In this document: positions 8,490 to 17,606 of the stretch, one piece after another
How positions within the stretch are numbered: the stretch's first letter is position 1
Layout: each line of letters starts with the position of its first letter
Source: Nitrospira sp. LK70
Lineage (GTDB): Bacteria > Nitrospirota > Nitrospiria > Nitrospirales > Nitrospiraceae
Assembly (NCBI GenBank): GCA_011090425.1
Contig: PHGD01000067.1
Location: 1-33,708 of the forward strand
DNA length: 33,708 bases
Direction: 5' to 3'
Notes under the pieces: generated by a model
Databases searched by the model: none
Told to the model about the DNA's origin: nothing
Seen by the model: only the letters and a program-made list of their open reading frames with translations
Translations under genes and position numbers: made by a program

Positions 8490-9566
8490 ATGCTGTACAT
8501 CTGGCTTTATCCTCTCCACACAAAGTTCTCGTTTCTTAATGTTTTTCGTTATCAGAGCTTTCGCATTATTTACGCCGCCGTTACAGCGTTCCTGATCGCA
8601 TTTGTGCTCGCGCCGTGGGTGATCCGCAAGCTTCAAGAAATCAAGCTGGGACAACAAATACGTGACGATGGCCCAAAGCGACATCTGGCGAAAAGTGGAA
8701 CACCGACGATGGGCGGTATCCTGATTATTTTCGCAGTCGCGTTGTCGACGCTGCTCTGGGCCGACATCTCACGTCCTCATATCTGGCTGGTTCTTGCCGC
8801 GACGCTGGGGTTTTGCGCCATTGGGTTTGTGGACGACTATCTCAAATTCATCAAGGCTCGATCGAAGGGGCTTTCGGCGCCGCAAAAGTTCACGGCTCAA
8901 ATAGGCATTGCGCTCATTGTAGCGCTGATTTTGTACTCGTTGCCCGGTTACAACACGAAGCTGAGCGTGCCGTTTTTCAAGAATTTTATGCCCGACTTAG
9001 GATGGTTTTATGTGGTCTTTGCCGTGCTGGTAATCGTTGGAAGTTCCAATGCGGTCAATCTCACTGACGGTCTCGATGGGCTGGCGATCGGCCCTGTGAT
9101 GATTGCCGCGTTGGCATACACCGTGGTCGCCTACGTCACCGGTCACCGATTGATGTCGGAATATCTCCTGATCCCGCACATCGACGGAGCCGGAGAGATG
9201 GCGGTCTTTACGGCGGCCATCCTCGGTTCAAGTCTTGGATTCCTGTGGTTCAATACCTATCCGGCCTCCGTCTTTATGGGAGATGTCGGTTCACTCCCGC
9301 TTGGAGCGGCCCTTGGGACAGTGGCGGTCATCAGCAAGCATGAGCTGTTGCTGCTGATGGTCGGTGGTGTCTTCGTGATCGAGGCCATCTCGGTCATTTT
9401 TCAGGTCGCTTCATACAAATCCCGAGGGAAGCGGATCTTTCTCATGGCCCCGATTCACCACCATTTTGAGATGAAAGGCTGGGAAGAACCGAAAGTCGTC
9501 GTGCGTCTGTGGATCATCGCCATTCTGCTGGCGCTCTTGAGTTTGAGCACGTTGAAGTTGAGGTAA
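8490..9566 (+). CDS. mraY: Phospho-MurNAc-pentapeptide transferase MraY
   Basis: An integral membrane enzyme with about ten transmembrane helices. It transfers phospho-MurNAc-pentapeptide to undecaprenyl phosphate, giving lipid I, and depends on magnesium. Family landmarks are KRHLAKSGTPTMGG (64-76), the aspartate pair in FVDDYLKF (113-120; D115, D116), NLTDGLDG (190-197), FMGDVGS (262-268) and the histidine-rich PIHHHFE (321-327). Length 358 is normal. The stop overlaps the likely murD start (TAATG). Confidence 0.97.
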   Translation: MLYIWLYPLHTKFSFLNVFRYQSFRIIYAAVTAFLIAFVLAPWVIRKLQEIKLGQQIRDDGPKRHLAKSGTPTMGGILIIFAVALSTLLWADISRPHIWLVLAATLGFCAIGFVDDYLKFIKARSKGLSAPQKFTAQIGIALIVALILYSLPGYNTKLSVPFFKNFMPDLGWFYVVFAVLVIVGSSNAVNLTDGLDGLAIGPVMIAALAYTVVAYVTGHRLMSEYLLIPHIDGAGEMAVFTAAILGSSLGFLWFNTYPASVFMGDVGSLPLGAALGTVAVISKHELLLLMVGGVFVIEAISVIFQVASYKSRGKRIFLMAPIHHHFEMKGWEEPKVVVRLWIIAILLALLSLSTLKLR

Positions 9567-10981
9567 TGGGGATGGTGACGAAGGACATCACCCAGTTGAC
9601 AGGAGCTCGCGTCACGGTCGTTGGACTGGCACGGAGCGGCGCAGCGGCTGTTCGCTTGTTACAGGAGGCCGGTGCGTTGGTGACGGTGGCCGATCGGAAG
9701 GATCGAGGAGAGTTGTTCGGTGTGCTTGATTCTCTGGATCAGGCGGCAACTCGGCTTGTGCTGGGCAACAATTATGAATCGGCTCTCGACCAGGCTGACC
9801 TCGTGGTGATTAGTCCTGGAGTTCCCTATCGGTTGGAGGCCCTTGAACGTGTTCGTCGTCGAGGGACGAAGGTCATCAGCGAACTCGATCTTGCATCGCG
9901 GTTTCTTTCCGCTCCGATACTGGCGTTGACCGGCACCAATGGGAAGAGCACGACGGTGACACTGATTGGAAAGATGCTGCAAGAGAGCGGAAAGCGGATA
10001 TTTGTCGGCGGGAATTTGGGCACGGCGATCAGTGAAGCCGCCGTACAATCGCTGCGAGCCATGAAGATGGGCCGTCCATGCCCGTACGACGCATTGGTCG
10101 TGGAAGTGTCCAGCTTCCAGCTGGAAACCATCGAGCAGTTTCATCCATGGATTGCCGCGATTCTCAACGTGACGATGGACCATCAGGATCGCTATGAGTC
10201 GATCGACGAATACGTCGCGGCCAAAAACAGAATATTCGAGAACCAAACTCCGTCCGACTACGCCCTCCTCAATCTGGATGACTTGAGGGTGGCTCCGCTG
10301 CGGCGAAGCGCGAGGGCCAACCTACTCGGATTCACGAGGACCAAAACGTTGCCTTCCGATCTGACAGGGGGAACCTATCTCGATCGAGATCGCATCATGA
10401 CGACGATCGGAGGCAGGACTCGGGAGATCTGCACGCGGAGCGAGGTCAAGATCATCGGCGATCACAACACCGAAAACGCCATGGTGGCTGCAACCTATGC
10501 GCTCTTGAGCGGGTGCTCTCTCGATATCATTCGTCGGGTCCTCAGTGAGTTTCCTGGGTTGGAACATGCGCTGGAGGTCGTTCGTGAGTGGCGGGGCGTA
10601 CGGTTCATCAACGATTCTAAGGGCACCAACGTAGATGCGACGCTCAAAGCTTTGGAGAGCATCGATCAACCGATTTGGCTGATCGCTGGTGGACGCGACA
10701 AGGGAGGGGATTTTTCTCGGTTGGCTCCCACAATCCATCGAAAAGTGAAGCGGCTCATTCTGATCGGTGAAGCGGCGCCGCTGATTGCGAAGGCGATGGA
10801 AGGCTATCACGCGATCGAACGGGCTGGCACATTGAGGGACGCTGTGGAGCTGGCTGCATCGGGAGCGAGCGCAGGTGACGGTGTGCTGCTGTCGCCGGCC
10901 TGCGCGAGTTTCGACATGTTCGTGGATTATCAGGATCGAGGGCGACAGTTTAAAACTCTCGTACGATCCTTGCCGGCGTAA
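9566..10981 (+). CDS. murD: UDP-MurNAc-L-Ala--D-Glu ligase MurD
   Basis: MurD adds D-glutamate to UDP-MurNAc-L-Ala. An N-terminal Rossmann-like substrate domain (VTVVGLARSG) precedes the ATP loop LTGTNGKSTT (121-130). VEVSSFQLE, NVTMDHQDRY, the lysine to be carbamylated in AAKNRIF (about K220), FINDSKGTN and AGGRDKGGDF are all in the expected order. The frame is open upstream to 9509, but starting there would run 58 bases into mraY and add non-conserved residues. I chose ATG 9566, which overlaps the mraY stop (471 residues). ATG 9572 is equally possible, with GAGG eight bases ahead of it. Confidence 0.95.
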   Translation: MGMVTKDITQLTGARVTVVGLARSGAAAVRLLQEAGALVTVADRKDRGELFGVLDSLDQAATRLVLGNNYESALDQADLVVISPGVPYRLEALERVRRRGTKVISELDLASRFLSAPILALTGTNGKSTTVTLIGKMLQESGKRIFVGGNLGTAISEAAVQSLRAMKMGRPCPYDALVVEVSSFQLETIEQFHPWIAAILNVTMDHQDRYESIDEYVAAKNRIFENQTPSDYALLNLDDLRVAPLRRSARANLLGFTRTKTLPSDLTGGTYLDRDRIMTTIGGRTREICTRSEVKIIGDHNTENAMVAATYALLSGCSLDIIRRVLSEFPGLEHALEVVREWRGVRFINDSKGTNVDATLKALESIDQPIWLIAGGRDKGGDFSRLAPTIHRKVKRLILIGEAAPLIAKAMEGYHAIERAGTLRDAVELAASGASAGDGVLLSPACASFDMFVDYQDRGRQFKTLVRSLPA

Positions 10982-11016
10982 CCGCCGGCCAGGCAGAGGA
11001 GCATTGACGCTGGACG

Positions 11017-12222
11017 ATGCCACAGAGATCTGGAGGGACCTTGGCCTTGCCTTGGTCTACCGTCAGCCCGCGCGCTCCGAAGCGGGTGGGGATGGATCAT
11101 ATTTTGCTGTTCGTGACTATCACGCTGGCGCTGGTCGGCCTGGTGATGGTCTTCAGCGCGAGTGCCGTAGTGGCGGGCAATCGATTCCACGATTCCTGGT
11201 ACTACCTGAAGCGGCAACTGGCATGGTTGGCCTGTGGGTTGGTCCTTCTGCATGCGGCGTCCCGAGTCGATTACCTATGGTGGAAGCGTCTTGCGGTTCC
11301 TTTCCTCGTTCTCATCATCGTGTTGCTGGTGGTTGTTCTTATTCCATCGATCGGTGTTGCCGCCAATGGGGCCCGACGTTGGTTACGACTGGGGCCTATT
11401 TCGATTCAGCCGGCCGAGATGGCGAAGTTGATCGCGGTGATCTATCTTGCCGCGTACCTCGCAAAAAACGAAGATCGGCTCCGGCAGTTCTCAACCGAGT
11501 TGCTGCCGGTGTTGCTTGTTGTCGGTGTCATCAGCGGGTTGCTCATTTTGGAGCCCGATTTGGGAACGGTGGTGGTGCTGGGACTGGTTACGGGAGGGCT
11601 CTTGTTCGTCGGTGGTGCGCCTGTAGCCCATCTCCTCAGGCTCGTCCCACTAGCCTTAGCTGCGGTGGCGGTGCTGATCTGGTTATCGCCCTATCGATGG
11701 CAACGGCTCATCGCGTTTTTCGACCCGACAAAGGATCCGACCGGGGCGGGGTTCCAGATCAACCAATCCTTTCTCGCCTTCGGCAGCGGAGGACTTTTCG
11801 GAGTCGGGTTGGGGGAAGGCAAGCAGAAACTGTTCTTTCTTCCGGAAGCCCATACCGATTTTGTACTGGCACTTGTCGGCGAGGAGCTCGGGTTCGTTGG
11901 AACGGGGGTCATCGTTCTTTTTTTCGCGCTCTTCGTGATCCGTGGTTTTCAGATCTCCACCAGAGCGCGAATTCCTTTCGGTCGCTACCTGGGGATCGGC
12001 ATCACGACGCTCATCGGTGTCCAGGCGTTGATCAATGCCGGTGTCGTGACGGGATTGTTGCCGACCAAAGGGCTTACATTACCGTTCGTCAGTTATGGCG
12101 GATCTTCCTTGGTAATCAGCCTGACCGGAGTAGGGATTTTGCTGAACATTTCGCGGGATCGGCAGGCTGGACGAGAAGAGACGAGGCAGCAAAGTGGACG
12201 TGGATGGGCGGGTCGACGATGA
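11017..12222 (+). CDS. ftsW: Septal peptidoglycan polymerase FtsW (SEDS)
   Basis: FtsW polymerises lipid II into glycan strands and pairs with FtsI. The 401-residue protein has about ten transmembrane segments and the SEDS signatures: GLVMVFSAS (41-49), GPISIQPAEMAKL (126-138), GAGFQINQS (243-251), PEAHTDF (276-282), with D281 in the position of the catalytic aspartate, and the C-terminal SYGGSSL (359-365). The start is uncertain. ATG 11017 gives a 25-residue cytoplasmic tail, whereas ATG 11092 or GTG 11086 starts just before the first helix. It overlaps murG by ATGA. RodA is excluded by context rather than by motif. Confidence 0.94.
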   Translation: MPQRSGGTLALPWSTVSPRAPKRVGMDHILLFVTITLALVGLVMVFSASAVVAGNRFHDSWYYLKRQLAWLACGLVLLHAASRVDYLWWKRLAVPFLVLIIVLLVVVLIPSIGVAANGARRWLRLGPISIQPAEMAKLIAVIYLAAYLAKNEDRLRQFSTELLPVLLVVGVISGLLILEPDLGTVVVLGLVTGGLLFVGGAPVAHLLRLVPLALAAVAVLIWLSPYRWQRLIAFFDPTKDPTGAGFQINQSFLAFGSGGLFGVGLGEGKQKLFFLPEAHTDFVLALVGEELGFVGTGVIVLFFALFVIRGFQISTRARIPFGRYLGIGITTLIGVQALINAGVVTGLLPTKGLTLPFVSYGGSSLVISLTGVGILLNISRDRQAGREETRQQSGRGWAGRR

Positions 12223-13340
12223 CGATCGTGATTGCCGCTGGTGGGACCGGTGGGCATCTCTATCCGGCCGTCGCGCTGGCTCGAGAATTTCTGCGCCGCG
12301 ATCCTTCCACACACATTCTCTTTGTGGGGACAGTGCGCGGGGTCGAGTCCAAGGTACTCGCGCATGAGGGATTCGAGTTAGCGTTGATCACCGCGAAGCC
12401 GGTCATGGGTAAGGGACTGCTAGAGGTCGTAAAGGGGGTGCTTTCTGTGCCTATTGGGATCCTGCAATCACTGGACATTCTGAAGCGGCGGCGGGCTGAT
12501 TTAGTGATCGGAGTCGGTGGCTATACGAGTCCGACCATGTTGGTCGCTGCCGCCTTGAAAGGGATTGCTCGCGTGATTCTGGAGCCAAATGCCCATCCAG
12601 GATTGGCCAACAAAGTCGTCGCTTCAGTTGCGCAGAGGATTTTTTTGGCCTTTGAGTCGGCCGCAAGTTTCTTTGACCAACGAAAGGTTCGCATTGTCGG
12701 GACACCGATCAGACAGGAGTTCTTGGTGCAACCAACCGACGACGCGTCAACCAAGAAGGAAGGCCGACACCTGTTGATTTTCGGCGGGAGCCAGGGGGCC
12801 AAGGCCATCAACAGTGCGGTGCTGGAAGGGTTGCCTCAACTGAGCCGACGTCTTTCCGGCCTGACCATCACGCATCAAACTGGAGAGGGAGATTTTGAGC
12901 GAGTCAGTGAGGCGTACCGAGCACTGGGTATCCGAGGCAAGGTCGTCCCCTTTCTCTACGATATGCCCATTGTTCTTCGGACGGCCGATCTGGTGGTGGC
13001 TCGTGCTGGTGCGATGACCATCGCCGAACTGACGGCCTGTGGGAAAGCCGCGATTCTGATTCCTCTGCCGACGGCCATCTATGATCACCAGATGAAGAAT
13101 GCGCGGGCAATGGAAGCAGCGGGAGGGGCCGTTGTTCTTCCGCAGGCAGATCTTGCCGGAGCGAAGCTGGGCGAAATGATCGAAGCGGTCTTATCGAATC
13201 CGCAACGACTGGAGACGATGCAACGCAAGAGTTTGGAGATGAGACGAATCGATGCCGGCGAAGTGATCGTCGGCGAATGTTACGCGCTCATGGGAGTGAC
13301 ACATGACATCAACCAGCCTGCGAGAAGGGCCGGAGGTTAA
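12219..13340 (+). CDS. murG: Lipid II synthase MurG (UDP-GlcNAc transferase)
   Basis: MurG adds GlcNAc from UDP-GlcNAc to lipid I on the inner face of the membrane. It has the N-terminal loop GGTGGHLYPA (8-17), a central IVGTPIRQEF, the second glycine loop FGGSQGAKAIN, and the C-terminal donor site RAGAMTIAEL followed by DHQMKNA. ATG 12219 overlaps the ftsW stop by ATGA and gives 373 residues, close to the family norm. The same frame is open far upstream through ftsW, but that is a shadow. Confidence 0.96.
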   Translation: MTIVIAAGGTGGHLYPAVALAREFLRRDPSTHILFVGTVRGVESKVLAHEGFELALITAKPVMGKGLLEVVKGVLSVPIGILQSLDILKRRRADLVIGVGGYTSPTMLVAAALKGIARVILEPNAHPGLANKVVASVAQRIFLAFESAASFFDQRKVRIVGTPIRQEFLVQPTDDASTKKEGRHLLIFGGSQGAKAINSAVLEGLPQLSRRLSGLTITHQTGEGDFERVSEAYRALGIRGKVVPFLYDMPIVLRTADLVVARAGAMTIAELTACGKAAILIPLPTAIYDHQMKNARAMEAAGGAVVLPQADLAGAKLGEMIEAVLSNPQRLETMQRKSLEMRRIDAGEVIVGECYALMGVTHDINQPARRAGG

Positions 13341-13401
13341 GGTTGTTGGGGAACGGGGGATTCGATCACAGACTTCTGCGGGACGACAAAGGCTAAACCG
13401 T

Positions 13402-14793
13402 ATGACGCTCTTTCGCAAGACACAGCAGATTCACCTCGTCGGAATCGGCGGAGCCGGCATGAGCGGCATCGCAGAAGTTCTCCTCACGATAGGATACAAA
13501 GTGACCGGCTCCGACTTACAGGCTTCGGAGACGACGAAGCGACTGGAAGAACTCGGCGGAAAAGTGTTCCTCGGTCATCAGGCGTCCAATGTGGGGGAGG
13601 CGCAAGTTGTGGTCATCTCATCCGCCGTGGCGGCGAGCAACCCCGAAGTGGTAGCCGCGAAGGCGAAGCAGATTCCGGTGATTCCGCGGGCGGAGATGTT
13701 GGCGGAACTGATGCGCCTGAAGTTTGGGGTGGCCATAGCCGGAGCTCATGGGAAAACCACCACCACGTCAATGGTTGCGAACGTGTTGGCGCAGGGTGGT
13801 CTTGACCCCACGATGGTGATTGGAGGCAAGGTCAACGCCTTGGGCAGTCACGCGCGGCTTGGACGGGGCGACTTGCTTGTGGCTGAGGCAGACGAAAGCG
13901 ATGGATCGTTTCTTCGGCTCTCCCCGACCATCGTGGCGGTGACCAATCTGGACCGTGAGCACCTTGACCACTACGGGTCGATGGAACGCATCAACGAAAG
14001 CTTCTTGGAGTTCATCAACAAGATCCCCTTTTATGGGTTGGCGGTACTGTGCGCTGATGACGATCATCTGACTGCACTGTTCCCTCGCTTGGTCAAACGG
14101 TATCACACCTACGGGCTTCGCGATCGGGACGGGGTGGCACCAGATTTCAAGGCAACCGACATCAGCCTGAGACAATGGGGTGCTGAGTTCCGGACGTATT
14201 TCCGCGGGAAGAATCTTGGTCCATTCCGATTGGCTGTGCCGGGCATCCACAACGTTTCAAATGCGTTGGTTGCCATTGCCATCGGCTTCGAGCTGGAGAT
14301 TCCTGTGGATCTGATTCGCAAAGGGTTGGCGGCCTTCACGGGAGTCGAGCGGCGGTTTCATTTGCGAGGCGAAGCCGGCGATATCATAGTGGTCGACGAC
14401 TATGGCCACCATCCCACCGAGGTGAGAGCGACCCTTGCTGCAGCCAAGCAGGGCTGGGACCGCCGATTAGTCGTTCTCTTTCAGCCGCATCGATACAGCC
14501 GGACGAGGGATTGCATTGGAGAGTTCGCGCATGCCTTTGATGATGCCGACCTGCTGTTCACGACGGAAATTTATCCGGCCGGTGAATCGCCGATCCCGGG
14601 AGTGTCCGGAGCCGCCCTTGCTGAAACTATCCAGTCGGCAGGCCATCCATCGGTGAGCTTCATCGAGCGCAAGGAAATGTTGCCGGATCAGGTACTGCCT
14701 CATTTAAGACCGGGCGATCTCGTCCTCACGTTGGGCGCGGGTGATATCTGGAAGGCTGGAACCGGGATTCTTGCCCGGCTTGAGTCTGCGTGA
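13402..14793 (+). CDS. murC: UDP-MurNAc--L-alanine ligase MurC
   Basis: MurC starts the stem peptide by joining L-Ala to UDP-MurNAc. It shows the N-terminal nucleotide-binding loop GIGGAGMSG (14-22), the ATP loop GAHGKTTTT (114-122), EADESDGSF, NLDREHLDHYG, FTGVERRF and VDDYGHHPTEV. The frame is open from ATG 13303, but that start would overlap murG by 38 bases and add 33 unconserved residues. ATG 13402 gives the usual MurC N-terminus and 463 residues, with AAAGG at 13388-13392 as a possible ribosome binding site. Confidence 0.95.
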   Translation: MTLFRKTQQIHLVGIGGAGMSGIAEVLLTIGYKVTGSDLQASETTKRLEELGGKVFLGHQASNVGEAQVVVISSAVAASNPEVVAAKAKQIPVIPRAEMLAELMRLKFGVAIAGAHGKTTTTSMVANVLAQGGLDPTMVIGGKVNALGSHARLGRGDLLVAEADESDGSFLRLSPTIVAVTNLDREHLDHYGSMERINESFLEFINKIPFYGLAVLCADDDHLTALFPRLVKRYHTYGLRDRDGVAPDFKATDISLRQWGAEFRTYFRGKNLGPFRLAVPGIHNVSNALVAIAIGFELEIPVDLIRKGLAAFTGVERRFHLRGEAGDIIVVDDYGHHPTEVRATLAAAKQGWDRRLVVLFQPHRYSRTRDCIGEFAHAFDDADLLFTTEIYPAGESPIPGVSGAALAETIQSAGHPSVSFIERKEMLPDQVLPHLRPGDLVLTLGAGDIWKAGTGILARLESA

Positions 14794-14799
14794 TGGCTC

Positions 14800-15744
14800 A
14801 TGACGCATCGAGTGCACACGGATGGAACGAAGGTACGACCCGTGCGGGTACAGCACAGATTGGAATCTGCCGTGGCGGGCGTTCGCGGACCGGTTCGTTT
14901 CCATGCACCGCTTAAAGAGTACACATCGTTCCACATCGGTGGGCCAGCCGATGTGTTGGTGGAACCGGCCGATGTCGAGGATATTGTCCGTCTTGCGAAG
15001 CAGACTCGCGAACAGAAACTTCCGATCTTTGTATTGGGTGGTACCAACGTCCTCGTTCGTGACAAAGGAATCAGGGGTGTGGTGGTTAATTTGGCAAGAC
15101 TACGCGCGATCAAAGAAGAACCGGGGGCCGTGTTGTATGCAGAAGGCGGTGTCGGCATGCCGACGCTGATCGGCCAGGCTATCCGTCGGTCTTTGGCCGG
15201 ATTGGAGTGGGCGGCTGGTATTCCCGGCACTGTTGCAGGCTGTGTCGTGATGAATGCAGGGACCAGACTTGGTGAAATGAAGGACGCGGTGAAAGCCGTC
15301 CGGATCGTATCGCCGAAAGGTGCAGTGATTGATTGCCCGGCAGAAGCAATCGAATTTCGATATCGTCGAGCGACGTTGCCGCCTGGTGTGGTCGTCGGAG
15401 TATGGCTGCAGCTGAGGGCAGGGGTGCGGTCGGACATCGAAAAGGTCGTGAAAGACTATCTCCATTACCGCCGTGATACGCAACCGCTCGCGCTACCGAG
15501 CGCCGGCTGTGTGTTCAAGAATCCATTGAATGATTCGGCTGGACGAGTCGTCGAAGCGGCAGGACTCAAAGGAACATCGGTCGGTGACGCACAGGTTTCC
15601 ACCAAGCATGCCAATTTTATCGTGAATCAAGGGCATGCCAGCGCCGCCGACGTGCTTTCGTTGATCAAGAAGGTGCGCGCTCGAATCGCCCAAAAGACCG
15701 GGATCAAATTGGAGCTGGAATTGAATATCGTGGGCGAAGCATAG
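14800..15744 (+). CDS. murB: UDP-N-acetylenolpyruvoylglucosamine reductase MurB
   Basis: MurB is an FAD enzyme that reduces UDP-GlcNAc-enolpyruvate with NADPH to UDP-MurNAc. The FAD-binding segments are TSFHIGGPAD (42-51), VLGGTNVLVRDKG (78-90) and AAGIPGTVAGCVVMNAG (138-154). The active-site loop reads PSAGCVFKNP (233-242), so Cys237 sits where many MurBs have the catalytic serine. This is a known type II variant and should be active. The catalytic glutamate is probably in LELELN near the end. It follows murC by 6 bases. Confidence 0.95.
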   Translation: MTHRVHTDGTKVRPVRVQHRLESAVAGVRGPVRFHAPLKEYTSFHIGGPADVLVEPADVEDIVRLAKQTREQKLPIFVLGGTNVLVRDKGIRGVVVNLARLRAIKEEPGAVLYAEGGVGMPTLIGQAIRRSLAGLEWAAGIPGTVAGCVVMNAGTRLGEMKDAVKAVRIVSPKGAVIDCPAEAIEFRYRRATLPPGVVVGVWLQLRAGVRSDIEKVVKDYLHYRRDTQPLALPSAGCVFKNPLNDSAGRVVEAAGLKGTSVGDAQVSTKHANFIVNQGHASAADVLSLIKKVRARIAQKTGIKLELELNIVGEA

Positions 15745-15753
15745 CGAAAGGGG

Positions 15754-16743
15754 ATGGTCGTGCAGATGGGTCGACTGACACATGACCGGATCGGCGTGCT
15801 CATGGGAGGACGATCTTCGGAGCGGGAGATTTCGTTGAAGACCGGTCAGGCCGTCTATCAGGCGTTGATCCGTCGAGGATACGACGCGGTGGCCATCGAC
15901 GTCACCGATCGTTTGTATCGGGATTTGGAGGACCACAAAGTCGCCATTGCCTTTCTCTCGTTGCATGGACCGGGCGGTGAGGACGGAACGGTCCAGGGAT
16001 TTCTCGAGACATTGGGAATTCCCTATACCGGCTCCGGGGTGCGCACGAGTGCCGTGGGAATGCATAAGGCGGTCACAAAAACGATATTGGCCGCACATGG
16101 TATTCCGCTCCCGGTCGGAACCGTTGTGCGGGAATGCGACAGGCCATCATTGGCGAAGGTCCTCAGGCAAGCAAAACTGACATTACCGATTGTCGTCAAA
16201 CCGGTTTCACAGGGCTCCACGATCGGGGTCTCCGTCGTGCGCCGAGCCGGCCAATGGGGGGAGGCTTTCGACCTGGCCCATCGCTATGATCCGGAGGTGA
16301 TGGTGGAGGGTTATATTCCCGGACATGAAGCGACTGTGTCTATTCTGGGAACAGCGGCGGAAGGTCCGAAAGTACTTCCGGCCGTTGAGATCGTGGCGCC
16401 CGATGGTTTTTACGACTTCTCGGCAAAATATCAGAAGGGCAGGACGCGGTATCTCTGTCCCGCTCCGCTCCCTCCCAAGGTGGTTCACCGCATCCGTGAG
16501 TTGGCCGCACGAACCTACGAAGTATTGGGTTGCGAAGGAGCCGCTCGTGTGGATTTCCGTATCACTCCGAGAGGTCGCCCGTATGTCTTGGAAGTCAATA
16601 CGGTTCCCGGCATGACGGAAACGAGCCTGCTGCCTATGGCCGCAGCTCAAGCGGGAATTGTGTATGACGACTTGGTCGAACAAATTCTGATGTCGGCGCT
16701 CGATCGCGCGAGTCGCTTTGCACGGGTAGTCCCAAAGGGGTGA
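15754..16743 (+). CDS. ddl: D-alanine--D-alanine ligase
   Basis: Ddl makes D-Ala-D-Ala, the substrate of MurF. It is an ATP-grasp enzyme with GGRSSEREISL (18-28), HGPGGEDG (71-78), KPVSQGSTIGVS (149-160), the omega-loop segment FYDFSAKY (219-226) and EVNTVPGMT (280-288). The FYDF.AKY segment is of the D-Ala type, so I see no sign of a D-lactate-specific (vancomycin-resistance) ligase. Possible starts are ATG 15754, GTG 15760 and ATG 15766. AAAGGGG at 15747-15753 touches the first and is best spaced for GTG 15760. It overlaps ftsQ by GTGA. Confidence 0.95.
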   Translation: MVVQMGRLTHDRIGVLMGGRSSEREISLKTGQAVYQALIRRGYDAVAIDVTDRLYRDLEDHKVAIAFLSLHGPGGEDGTVQGFLETLGIPYTGSGVRTSAVGMHKAVTKTILAAHGIPLPVGTVVRECDRPSLAKVLRQAKLTLPIVVKPVSQGSTIGVSVVRRAGQWGEAFDLAHRYDPEVMVEGYIPGHEATVSILGTAAEGPKVLPAVEIVAPDGFYDFSAKYQKGRTRYLCPAPLPPKVVHRIRELAARTYEVLGCEGAARVDFRITPRGRPYVLEVNTVPGMTETSLLPMAAAQAGIVYDDLVEQILMSALDRASRFARVVPKG

Positions 16744-17606
16744 GCGTCATGCGATTCTTTGGAAGAAAGCGACGCCCTCGTCCAGTAGGGCCACGAAAGA
16801 ATCAGTGGAAGGAGCCGCAAGGAGAGAGAGCAGTGAGGGGACCCAGCCGAGCAAAAATAGCCAGACGGAAAGCTCTTGTTCGAAGGGTCGGACTGGCGAT
16901 CGGTACGGGGCTCGTGGCATGGCTCGTCGTGGTGAGCATACGATATTCCGGTCCTGCTCTCCAATCGTTGTTGGGAATCAAGACGATCACAGTCGAAGGA
17001 GAGCATCACATCGACACACAGAAAGTGTTGGAGCTTGCAAAGGTGAAACTCGGTACAGGACTCCATCATATTGTGACGAGAGTCATTAAGGAGCGGGTGG
17101 AATCTCATCCGTGGATCAAAGAGGCAGAAGTGACCCGGGTTCCGTTTCATGAGTTACGCATATCGCTGGTCGAACGAATACCTGCCGCCGTCATTCGTGC
17201 CGATTCCCAAAACTTTCTGACTGATGTGGAGGGGCATGTGCTTACCAGGCTTGGTCAGGCCGATGATGATGCCTTGCCTCTCGTGATGGGAATCGATTCC
17301 AAAGGCCTGTTGGAGGGGACTGAATCGGCGAGACAGGTCATCGCGTCAGGCATCAAGCTTGCTAAATTGATCGGGCAAACATTCGAAGGCCGGCTGCGAG
17401 TGAACGTGGAAAACCCGTCAAACCTTGTCGCACACGTCCAAGGAATGCGATTCCAGTTCGGTCCAGAAGCGGTCGGAGAGCAGTGGGAACGGTTCCGACG
17501 CGTCAAACCAACCCTCAAGACTCTGAACTTTGACGGTCAGGGACGCAGAGCGAATGAAGTGGACCTCCGGTACGAAAATCGAATCGTCGTACGGGAAGGG
17601 GGGTGA
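16740..17606 (+). CDS. ftsQ: Cell division protein FtsQ
   Basis: A bitopic membrane protein of 288 residues. A strongly basic cytoplasmic N-terminus (1-48) is followed by one transmembrane helix (about 50-68), a POTRA domain (about 78-147, beginning IKTITVEGEHHID) and the FtsQ/DivIB beta domain. FtsQ links FtsL-FtsB to the rest of the divisome. Start GTG 16740 overlaps the ddl stop (GTGA); ATG 16749 is an in-frame alternative. The stop in turn overlaps ftsA by GTGA. The place between ddl and ftsA is classical. Confidence 0.93.
   Translation: MSVMRFFGRKRRPRPVGPRKNQWKEPQGERAVRGPSRAKIARRKALVRRVGLAIGTGLVAWLVVVSIRYSGPALQSLLGIKTITVEGEHHIDTQKVLELAKVKLGTGLHHIVTRVIKERVESHPWIKEAEVTRVPFHELRISLVERIPAAVIRADSQNFLTDVEGHVLTRLGQADDDALPLVMGIDSKGLLEGTESARQVIASGIKLAKLIGQTFEGRLRVNVENPSNLVAHVQGMRFQFGPEAVGEQWERFRRVKPTLKTLNFDGQGRRANEVDLRYENRIVVREGG

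Noticed and set aside
10875..12218. Long open frame running through ftsW into murG
   Set aside because: Its sequence over ftsW is arginine/serine/cysteine-rich nonsense, while the other frame encodes a complete FtsW with SEDS motifs. Only the part from 12219 is real (MurG).
13303..13401. 33-residue N-terminal extension of MurC
   Set aside because: It overlaps the end of murG by 38 bases and is not MurC-like. ATG 13402 gives the normal N-terminus.
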